NCBI GenBank assembly: GCA_024220525.1
Contig: JAMYWO010000068.1
Location: 44,073 to 108,072 of the forward strand
Length of the DNA stretch: 64,000 nucleotides
Direction of reading: 5' to 3'
DNA from: Cochliopodium minus
Lineage: Eukaryota; Discosea; Himatismenida; Cochliopodiidae
The translations under genes and the position numbers were made by a program. Under the pieces are notes generated by a model, which saw only the letters and a list, made by a program, of their open reading frames with translations, had not been told where the DNA came from and did not search any database. This document shows positions 23,665 through 33,600 of this stretch, piece by piece; position 1 is the stretch's first letter, and each line of letters opens with the position of its first letter.

Positions 23665-23764
23665 NNNNNNNNNNNNNNNNNNNNNNNNNNNNNNNNNNNN
23701 NNNNNNNNNNNNNNNNNNNNNNNNNNNNNNNNNNNNNNNNNNNNNNNNNNNNNNNNNNNNNNNN
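23665..23764. other. Assembly gap (100 N)
   Basis: Exactly 100 Ns, the conventional size for a scaffold gap of unknown length. Linkage and distance across it are not proven by sequence. Confidence 0.99.
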
Positions 23765-23775
23765 TCATAAAATAA

Positions 23776-23848
23776 GACTTCATAGCTCAGTTGGTAGAGC
23801 GTACGACTGAAGATCGTAAGGTCATGGGCTCGATTCCCGTTGAGGTCT
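23776..23848 (+). tRNA. tRNA-Phe (GAA)
   Basis: A 73-nt cloverleaf. The 7-bp acceptor pairs GACTTCA with TGAGGTC; the D-arm is GCTC/GAGC; the anticodon stem is TACGA/TCGTA around the loop CTGAAGA, giving anticodon GAA; the variable loop is AGGTC; the T-stem is ATGGG/CCCGT. No intron. A T-rich Pol III terminator follows (TTTATTTTTTTT). Two departures from the usual eukaryotic tRNA-Phe: the T-loop begins with C instead of T at position 54, which also alters the B box, and the discriminator base is T rather than A. Confidence 0.92.
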
Positions 23849-23889
23849 CTTTATTTTTTTTCTTGTGAAGACAAGTTTACTTTTAATTT

Positions 23890-24501
23890 TCAAAAACATT
23901 CTTTTCTACAAATAGGACAATTTTTTGATAATTCAAACCAAATAGATACACACTTTTTGTGAAATTTATGTTTGCATACCAAATAAACTAAATCCTCATC
24001 TAAAATATATTCTTCGCAGCAAATAGGGCAGTTATCAACCTCCAAATCATCGTTTTTTATTTTAAGGGAATATCTTGTTGTTTTGAGTTGATCAATTTGT
24101 ATTTTGCTTGCTCCTTTTGGCATATTATTTTTATCCAATTGTAATAAATTCTCATAATTATTATTATTATTTCTTATTATCACATTTTCTCTTTTGAATC
24201 CAAATGTATTGAAAGGAATATGTGTATTATTACGAGTATTTATAATTTTATTGGGAGCACATTTTTTATTTATCACTGTAAATTTTGTCCCACCATCTTC
24301 CATATCCTTCTCCATGGTATTTTTCTTGATTTTATCATTTTTACCTTCTTTATCTCTTTTCCTCTTTCTTTCTTTTCCTTTATTGTTGAATGGAAAATCC
24401 AATATTATTTTTCTATTTGATCTTTTGGGTATTTCAATTAATTTATTCGGATTGATAGAAATATCGTCTTCTGTGACATCAATTTCTTTTATTTTCTTCA
24501 T
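23890..24501 (-). CDS. RING-H2 finger protein (predicted E3 ubiquitin ligase)
   Basis: A single exon of 203 codons starting with MKKIKEIDVTEDD. The first 150 residues are charged and low complexity, with a basic KERKRKRDKEGKNDK stretch (possible nuclear signal) and an Asn run. The C-terminus is a RING-H2 in C3H2C3 order: CPICCEEY, then CKHKFHKKC, then CPIC. All eight zinc ligands are visible. It should recruit an E2 enzyme; no membrane segment. It lies 41 bp downstream of the tRNA on the opposite strand. Confidence 0.88.
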   Translation of the reverse strand: MKKIKEIDVTEDDISINPNKLIEIPKRSNRKIILDFPFNNKGKERKRKRDKEGKNDKIKKNTMEKDMEDGGTKFTVINKKCAPNKIINTRNNTHIPFNTFGFKRENVIIRNNNNNYENLLQLDKNNMPKGASKIQIDQLKTTRYSLKIKNDDLEVDNCPICCEEYILDEDLVYLVCKHKFHKKCVSIWFELSKNCPICRKECF

Positions 24502-24691
24502 TTTTTTTTTTTATTTGAAATAACTGAAAATAAATTAAATAAAATATAGTGTAAGACATTAAAAACATAGAATTGGTAAAAATGACTTTTTAACTTTTAA
24601 AGTAAGATTTTATTATTTGGAATATTTTATACGTAAAGAATTGTTGACATCCATAAAATCTGATCTCTTTATAAAATAAAAAAAAAAAAAA

Positions 24692-25623
24692 ATGAAAATA
24701 GTTTATTTTTTGTTGATTGTGGCTTTGCTTTTTATATCTTTTTCAAATGGACAATCTTTAAGGAATAGGACAATTAGATTGCTACGTTTAAGATATTCAA
24801 CAAATATAGTAAAACAATTGAGATATCTTGGGAAATTCAATACAAATTCAGTTTATGATTCATTGGTTGGTAAGAATCCCTTTTTTTTCGAAGATAACCT
24901 ATCAAATGAATGGACAAAAATAAAAAAAAATTCATATTTTTCATAAATAAAGATGTAAATGTTACTGGAAGAGTATACCCATATGGAAATGTCAATGGAA
25001 TAAATGACTTTTTTGATTTGTTTTTTAAAATATTCACACCAGTGAGATATTTCTATGAAGTAAAAACTCCTCCTCTTATAAATACAGTTTTAAATCAAGT
25101 ATTGGTGGATTCATCTTCAAAAGTAAAAAAAATCTTCAAATATACTATCACTAAATGAAAAATATTTTTTTATTTATAGTCAGTATATGTGGTTGGAACT
25201 GATGTTTATGAAATTGCTGATTATAAAGGATTTCCAAGAAATGTGCCATTCACCGCATTATTTGATTTTGACAGCCAAAATAAAATCTATAAAGTTGACA
25301 TTGATTTTACAAATACAATCATTAACTTGAAATCACCATCAAATGATGTAATTGAAAAACAAATATGCAAAGGAGCTTTATCTTATTGCAGGGATCAATT
25401 TAAAAATAAAACAGAGTGTATAGATTACTATGAGAGCCTTCCAAAGGGGAATGGAGGTGAGGTATTGGGAGATACTTTATTATGCCGTGCTCAGTACTAT
25501 CAAATACTCCCTATTAGACCCAAAACTAAATATTGTGATATTATTGGAAGAACTGGAGGGAATGTTTGTGTAAATCAATCTTATAGATCTTATACTTCAA
25601 GATCTGATAGTATATATCAATAA
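24692..25623 (+). CDS. Secreted protein, NTF2/SnoaL-like domain plus Cys-rich tail
   Basis: Three exons; ATG follows a 15-A tract. Signal peptide MKIVYFLLIVALLFISFSNG. The middle (VNVTGRVYPYGNVNGINDFF through SVYVVGTDVYEIADY to ALFDFDSQNKIYKVDIDF) has the strand-helix order of a cone-shaped NTF2/SnoaL-like fold (weak; inference from pattern). The last 90 residues hold seven cysteines: ICKGALSYCRDQ, TECIDYY, LLCRAQYY, KYCDI and GNVCVNQ. These suggest a disulphide-bonded extracellular module. Function unknown. N-glycosylation sequons (NVT, NKT, NQS) are present. Confidence 0.7.
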
Positions 25624-25911
25624 AAAAAATGGATTATCAACAAAAATATCTCTAATTAATGTTATGATGGAATATAGTGATCATATGTGATGGAATTTAG
25701 ATGGAATAGATTTTATTTGTCTCAATTTTTTTAATTATAGAGTCAAATTTCATCTTTGAGAAATATTTGAGAATAGATTGAGTCAATTAATGAGTTTTTC
25801 TTTTAAATTCAAAAGTTAATTCTTTTTCTCCATCATTGCTCAACAATTTAAAAAAATAAAATCAATAAGGAATATATACAATTCAATATCAATATATAAA
25901 AGAATAAAAAG

Positions 25912-28900
25912 ATGGATAATTATGAAAAAAAATACTTAAATGTCAATGTCTCTGAGAAACTTCATACAATGTCGTTGATTATAATGCCAACAAATGCAAA
26001 AGTTTGTGAAGAGATTAATATGATCAGGAGAAAACATGATCCTGCATATTCTCGTTGGATGCCTCATATCAATATTGTAAAATTCAATATCATTTCTTCA
26101 TATGATTGATTAATTTGCTTATATTTTCAATATTATGCTTATATAATTAGGCATATCCTTTCATTGATAAAGATAAAATCAGAGAGAATGATCTCATACC
26201 TGCCATTACAAAAGCATTGTCGAATATTGAACCATTTGAGGTTGTATTGAAACAAATTGGTTCATTTGAAAACAAAAAAGAGATAGTGATGGTAAACAAA
26301 TAGAAAATAAAATTAATAAGCATTATTCAACATAACCAACCATCCTATATCAGATCATTTATTCACATTAAAATTAATTTATCTTTCATTATAAAAATCA
26401 ATAAATATGAATTAACCAAATTTCAACCAAAATATCAAAAAGCATGCAAAACCAGAAGAAACACCTCAATTATATGAGATTGAAAAGGAAATCTCCTCTT
26501 TATTTCCGAATAAAAACGATGAAAATAAACCCAAATTCGTTCCACATTTGACATTGGGAAAATTCAAGACCTTATCAGAATTGGCACCCTTCAAACAAAG
26601 TTTCAAACCCTTGAAATTCAAAGTGGAGAATGTATACATCATCTCCAGGACCTGTTCATCACCATTCGTAGTCTCCTACGTGATACCACTGGGCAAAAAA
26701 GAATACAATCTAAATCTCAGAAAGGAGCAGTACAACAAATTGAGAGATCTGGACAATGTGGATGAAGAAGATTTGTTTTTGGAATCAAAGAGGATAGAAG
26801 AGTTAGAAAAGGGACTCAAAGTGGTGGAACCTCCCAAATGGAAATTATATCCGCCAGAATCCATCGTGGTTCCCAAGGAATACGACTGTTTGTGGTGCAA
26901 TTTCCGTGAAGAGCCGATAAATCAGTGGAATGTCGAAAGATCTGAAAGACCCTACAGAGAGGAGCCTCAAGTAGATTGGGGAGTTGAAGAAGTGAAAGAA
27001 TCTAACTGGGAAGTTGAAGAAGTGAAAGAATCTGATTGGGGAGTTGAAACGAAATGGGGAGATGAAGGAGAAACTGCTCCTAACGAAACTTGGGTGGAGA
27101 GTGAATGGGAAATCAGTGAGACAGATGAACGAGATAACATGACCAAAAAGTTGAATGGAGTGACGGATCAAGGAAAGAGAAAAGAGATTATTGGTGATTC
27201 TCTTTATATTGTTTGTAATAAATACCTGAAAGAAGAAGAAAAGTTGAAGAAGACAAACTACACGGATACTGGGAAGATAGTTGGCATGTTGCTCGAGGCG
27301 GTTGATGAGCAAGAACTTTTGGTTATGTTGTACGATAAAATATCTCTCGTAGACAAGATGGTAGATGCTCTGCTCATTCTGGGTGTTAAAGGTCTAGAGG
27401 TAAAGGAGGGACCCAAAAGAGTAGAGAAAAAAGAAGCCAAAAGAGTGGAGAAAAAAGGTGATTACAGAGATAATCGCAGAGGTGATTACAGAGATGATAA
27501 CAGAGATGATAACAGAGATGATGAAAGAGATGATGAAAGAGGTGATTACAGAGATGACGAGGATTTGACGCTGGAAGAAGAGCTCGAAAGGACACGTGAG
27601 AGGCTGAAACTTCTCGAGGAGAAAAGGGAGGAGATGCTCCTTCAAGAACGTAATCTCAAGCAGAAGGAGAAGCAGCTCGAGGTGGAGGAGTTTTTCGCCA
27701 AGCAGGAGAAGAAGACTCAGGAGGATGAGGAGAGGAGGAGGAAGAAGAGGATTGAGGAGGATTCCAAGAAGAATGCTGGTTTCATTTCTTACTCTGACAT
27801 TGAGAAGGAGTCCCTCAGTTTGGTCAATGAGAAGATCACGGAGATTAACTTTGATAGCGTTGAGTTGGTCAATCCTCTTGCAAAGAAGTCCAAAACCAAA
27901 TTGAAAAAGAAAAAAAAAGTTGAGGCTCCTTCCAGTAATAAATTTTTATTTTTATTTTTTTCATTTTTTTTTATTAATTTAGTTTTCCGTCAATTTTTTA
28001 TTTTAAATTTTAATTTTACTTGATTTTTTATTTTTTAATTTTCTTTTTCAATTTTAATTATTTACTTAGTTTTTAGCTTAATTTTAATCATTTAGTTTTT
28101 TATTTTTATTTTATTTTTCTTTTTATTTCTTTTTAGGATCTAAATTTGTTAACAGACCCAAAGTGGACACCCAAGTGGTCGATCTCAAGAAAGAGAAACT
28201 GGCTCTCAAAATGCAAAAGTCGGAGAACTCCAAAAAGTTGAACGTCGCTCTTGATAACATAAGGTAATCTGAAAACAAGAATTTAATTTAAAAATTTTAT
28301 TAATATTTCATTATATTTTTTTATTTTTATTTTTTACTTAATTATATTTTTTATTTTTTATTTTTATTTTTATTTAATTGAAGTTTTTTATTTTTATTTT
28401 TATTTTTATTTTTTATCATTTATTTTTATTTATTTTTTAAGTTTAAATTTTTTTATTTTTTTATTTTTTTTATTATTTTTTTTATTTTTGTTTTTTTTAT
28501 TTTTTATTTTTTATTTTTTACTTTTATTTTTTTTTATTTTTCAGGATTAATTTTCTTCGTTCATTTATTTATTTTTTTTAAAGGTTGGCAAAGTTGACAA
28601 AGTTTAGAAGAATACTGATCATTCAGTTTGGGGACGTTTTGGCCGAGAAAAAAATAAACTCCAAGTTACTCCACGACATCCTTTTCATGAATCTCCCTCG
28701 TGACGTCGGAATCATTTTCACGCATTTTTCCTCCAAAAGCTTCTACGAAATCACTTGTGGATGCTGCAAGAAGACTTTGGGTCCTTTGCTCTACAAACAG
28801 GACAAGCAACGTATCTTCATTCGTGACAAGAACAAATCTTTTGATGATATTTGCAAAGCTTCATTGTTTCCTGTAATTTTTTTAATTTTTTTAAATTTTT

Positions 28901-30459
28901 TGAGATATTTTTTTTTATTTTTTAAATTTTTAATCTTTTAAAATTTGATTTTTTTTTTATTTCATATTTATTTTTAAATTTTAATTGTTTTTTATTTTAT
29001 TAATCTGATTTTTTACTTATAATATTTTTATAATATTTTTTAATTATCAATTTTTGTTTTTTTAAAAATATTTTTAAAATTTTTTATCTGATCTTTTTTT
29101 AAAATTTTTTCATTTTTATGTTTCATATTTTTATTTTATTTTTTTTAATTACACATTTTTTGTTTTTTTTAATTTTTTTTTTTTTAAAAAAAGTATTTGA
29201 AATTGAACCAATATTTGAGCAAAGTAGTATTACTGTCAGACTGTGAAGATAATTTCGACCAATTCCATCCATTGGTGAACTTGTCAAACTACTTCGGCCA
29301 AAACCTAACCTACCTCACTTCTAAAAACTCCACCACGCGTTCCCCCGTTTCCTCCACTTACCTTTCTTTCAAGGCTCCTTATTTTTCTCATCCTTTCTAT
29401 ACAGTGGAGCATCTTTTTCTTGCTAATATTCCTCCAGTCAAAGAAATATCCACCATAATTGTTTAGTAAAAAAATTTTTCATTTTATTTTTCTTTTTTTA
29501 TTATTGTTTTTATTTATTAGTTTTTATTTTTTATTATTATTTTTTTTTTAAACTGTTTTATTTATTTGTTATTTTTATTTTTTATTTTTTCCGTTTTATT
29601 TAAAATCTGTTCTGTTCTGTTTATTAATTTTATTTTATAATTTTATTTTCTATTTATTATTGTTTATTTTTCTATTTTATTTTTTATTAATTTTTTTTTC
29701 AAATTTATTATTTCCATTTATTATTCCATTTTCAATTTTATTTTTATCTTTTATTTCTTCTTTTAATATTTTATTTCTTTTTTTTGTTATAGTAACGCGA
29801 AAAAAGTGAAGAAGATTTTGGAGAAACTCAACTTGGAAATAAAAAAGGAAAAGCCAGAGAAAGAGAACCAGAAAGAAGAAGACATCCTCTTCGTCGCGAG
29901 AAAGATAAAAGGGTGGATCACCAAGCAGAAGAAGAAAGGAGTGAAGAACTTGCCTTCCAACAAGTTTTCTCTTGCCAACTCCATCCGTAAAAACTGCTTT
30001 GTCACAAAGGAGATGGACTATGGTAAAATCGTCAAGCACATTTTTGACTCGGAGTATGTCCATAAGTGCTCCATTTGTACCGATTGGAACTGTAAAACTT
30101 TTTTAAATTAATTTTTTATTTTTATTTTTAATGATTTTTTTTTTTTGCAATAATTATTATTATTTTTTGAATTTTATTTAATGAAAGGGGAAAAAATTTT
30201 GGGAGAGGAAATTATCTTTCACACCAAACAGGACGAGGAGGAAGATGACGTGACATATTGCATGAAGAGATTTCAAAAGTGGATCAGAAGTACTCCTCCT
30301 TCTTCTTTGCCGAGCTCTGAGTCTTCGCTGGTCAACCAGATCTGTTCCTTTCAACGTACCAAGTCTGTTCCTGTTGATCCTGTTTTGGAAAAGCTTATTG
30401 AAATCAAAGTTATTAGTATGGGAAATGTTGAAAACAACTATCAATTAGAGTACATTTAA
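25912..30459 (+). CDS. 2H phosphoesterase - Trp/WG-rich - MLLE (PABC) multidomain protein
   Basis: Eight exons (25912-26079, 26151-26291, 26443-27934, 28137-28262, 28584-28872, 29194-29465, 29793-30091, 30188-30459), about 1,020 residues. N-terminus: a 2H (LigT/2'-5' RNA ligase-like) phosphoesterase, with motif 1 PHINIAYPF (about residue 53) and motif 2 PHLTLGKF (about 138). These folds open or make cyclic or 2'-5' phosphodiester ends of RNA. About 260-330: an acidic Trp-rich tract with DWGVEE, NWEVEE, DWGVET and KWGDEG. About 350-420: an MLLE/PABC-type domain (GKIVGMLLEAVDEQELLVML), a fold that binds PAM2 peptides. Then an Arg/Asp repeat, a long charged coiled coil, and a C-terminal region of about 450 residues that I do not recognise (RRILIIQFGDVLAEKK; CGCCKKTLGPLLY; VVLLSDCEDNF; HKCSICTDW). 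All junctions keep frame. A role in RNA ends or mRNA handling is inferred. Confidence 0.75.
27460..27560 (+). repeat. Coding minisatellite (GDYRDD/NRDD units)
   Basis: Tandem 12-15 bp units (GATTACAGAGATGA, AACAGAGATGAT, GAAAGAGATGAT) encode GDYRDD, NRDD and ERDD repeats between the MLLE domain and the coiled coil of the 2H/MLLE gene. The phase is kept, so copy number can vary without breaking the frame. Confidence 0.8.
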
Positions 30460-30648
30460 TTTTTTTTTTTTATATTTTTTTGTTTAATGTTCCTTTCAAA
30501 ATTAAATTTTTTTTTGTTTATAATCATTTTTAAATCTTTCTTCTTTGAATCTTATCAAGAGCACAAATTGATGTTTAATAAGTTTTTTAATAAATTTTTT
30601 GTTTTTGTTTTCAAAAAAAGTGTTTTTTTAAAAAAATTTGTAAGTTGA

Positions 30649-33600
30649 TTATTTCTTTTCCTTTTTCTCTTTGAAAAGATTATCTTGTGAAGCCTTGATG
30701 AAACGAGAAAGAGAAGAGTTGGAAATTTTCATATCACTGATGTTCAAAACCATGGAACCATTCAAATGATCATCTTGAGTTATTTTACTGATGAGATTTC
30801 TTTCCTGTTCCAATAACTCTTTACGATAACTAAGACGAATGTTAGAAACGTTGGTTTTGTTGATGTCGTTGCCGGAAAAGCCCGGATAATGATATTTCTC
30901 TCCTAACCATTGTTGTTTGATGTAGTGCGGAAAGCCGGAGATGAGTATACTGTTGCGAGCAATTTCTGCAAAGTCGGTTGTTGTAAGTCTGAACATTTGT
31001 GTTGCGATTGCGTATTCCTCTGTCAGTGGCTCTTCAGTTAAATGTAATTGGAGTGGATTATCACTAAAATCAAAAATAAAAATAAATGAAAAATTTGTTC
31101 ACATAAAAAAATAAAAATATAATAAAAATAAAAAATTTAAAATAAAAATAAATTTGAAAAATATTAAAATAAAAATAAAAATAAAATAAAAAAACAAAAA
31201 TCTTAAATTAAAAATACAGAAAATAATTTAAATTTGAAAAATATTAAAATATAATGAAAATAAAATAAAAATATATTAAAAAATATACAAAAAATAATTT
31301 AAATTTACCTTGAAAGGGTTACATTTAATCCACGTTCGAAAAAAGGATAAAAAGGATTGGAGGCGTATTTGCAGTAGAGGGAGTTTTCGGAGAGGGGAGA
31401 CATGGAAATTCCAATTTGAGAAAGATAGTAAATGTATTGGAGAGAAGGGTTGTGAGCCAAAGTCAATCCATGAGTTATGTTTTCTGCCAAAAGAAAAGCA
31501 GAGCAAAGATGACCTAAAGAAAAAAATATTGTAATAAAATTTACATTTTTACATTTTTTATTTTTTTTATTATTTTTTATTTTATTCATTTTAATCTTAT
31601 TTTTTATTTTTTTTATTTTTTATTTTAATTATATATTTTATTTTTTTTATTTTAATTATATTTTTTTTTTATTTTTTTATTTTTTTTTTATTTTAATTAA
31701 TTTTTTATTTTTATTTTATTTTTTATATTTTTTTATTTTAATTATATTTTTTATTTTTATTTTTTAATTATATATTTTATTTTTTTTATTTTAATTATAT
31801 TTTTTATTTTTATTTTTTTAATATTATTTTTTATTTTTTTATTTCATTTATGTTTATTTTTTTATTTTTTATTTTTTTTAAAAAATTATCATTTATTATT
31901 TTTATTTTTTATTTTTTATTTTTTTATTTCATTTATGTTTATTTTTTTATTTTTTATTTTTTTTAAAAAATTATCATTTATTGCTTTTTTTTTTTTAATT
32001 TTTTTACTGTTTTGTCCAACAGAACCACAATGAGGACGAAACTTGAGAGTTCTCAAACCACGGGAACGTCTCAAATGATTAAGAGTGACCATGTTAGCAT
32101 ACATGTAATACAAGTAGTAGCTGTATGGAGGATTTTTCACTTCAGTCCATTCTGATGGTGTTTTCACACTGCGGAACTTTTTTTCGAATGAGTTTTCATG
32201 ATCTACTGAGTCTAATCCACTATTCATTCACAACAAAATTTAATTTTTTTAATAATCTTGTATTTTATTTTTTTTATTTTTTAATTTGATATTTTTTTTT
32301 TATTTCATAAGTTATTATTTTTTTATTTTTTTTATTTTTTACTTTTTATTTTTCACAAGTTTTTATTATTTGTTTTTTATTTTAAAGTTTGATTTTTACA
32401 TTTTCTATTTTTTATTTTATAAGTTTTTAATTTTCATTTTTTTTCTGATTATTTAGTTATCAAAAAATTTTATTAAATATTTTATATTTATAGCAAATAT
32501 TTAATTTTTTTATTTAGTTTTTAAAATAATTTTTTACTGTTTATCGAGTTATAAAAATATTTTTTATATTTATTACCTAACGTTTTGTAACAAGATGTGG
32601 AGAGCAGGGTTTTTGGCGGGGTCGACAGAAACTTCGAAGAGGGGGAGGAAAATGTTGTCCAAAAACTCTTGAAAGTTTTTGACATGTCCGGAGTCCCTCA
32701 AAAGATGATAATTTCTTGGTATTTGAACCACCCATATGTTTTTTTCTTTTTAAAAAATAAAAAAATAAAAAACAAAAACAATGATTTTAAATTTTATTTA
32801 AAAATGTTGATTTTAAAATTTAAAATAAATAATTTAAAATTTATTCAAAATAAAATAAAAAATAAAATGAAAATAAAAATAAAAAATAATTTATTTACCA
32901 GGTGTCACCAAATCATTCTTTATTGCCCAGTTTGCCAAACAATTCCAATCGTCGATAGATTTTCCGTACACCTTTACAAACAAAAAAATAAGGAAAATTT
33001 GAAATTTTTTTACAGAAATACGATACTCAAAGAAAGTGTGCTTGGAGGATCTTTCGAGACTTTCTTTCAACAAAGTAGCAAAGTATTTTCCCTCAACGAA
33101 GTTATCTTTTTTGAGGAAAATTCCTCTCAAATCAGTGCTACCGAATGGGTTGTATTTCGCGTTGAACTTGTCGAATCTTTTGTACGTATCTTCAGCCTAA
33201 AAATAAAAATAAATAATATAAAATAAAAATAAAAAATAAAAAAAATTTGATAATAAAAAAATGTTAAAAATAAATAAAATCAAAAAATAAGAATCTAACA
33301 TTTTAAAGTCAAAAAAATAAAATAAATTGTAAATCAAAAAATAAATACAATTTTAATAAAAATATATGACAAGAAAAATTCCCAAATTAAAATATTTCCA
33401 AAAATTAAATAATACAAAAAAATTCAAAAAAATGAATTGATATCAAATTTAAAAAAAATTGAAAAGAAAATTTAGAAAAATTCAATTTAAAATGCCAAAA
33501 AAAAACTTTTTTTAAAAAAAAAATCAAAAATATTTTTACTTTGACACCCAAAGAATCAAGTGTTAAGTTTTTCTCGTTGAAGCCTAACTTGTTGAAAAGT

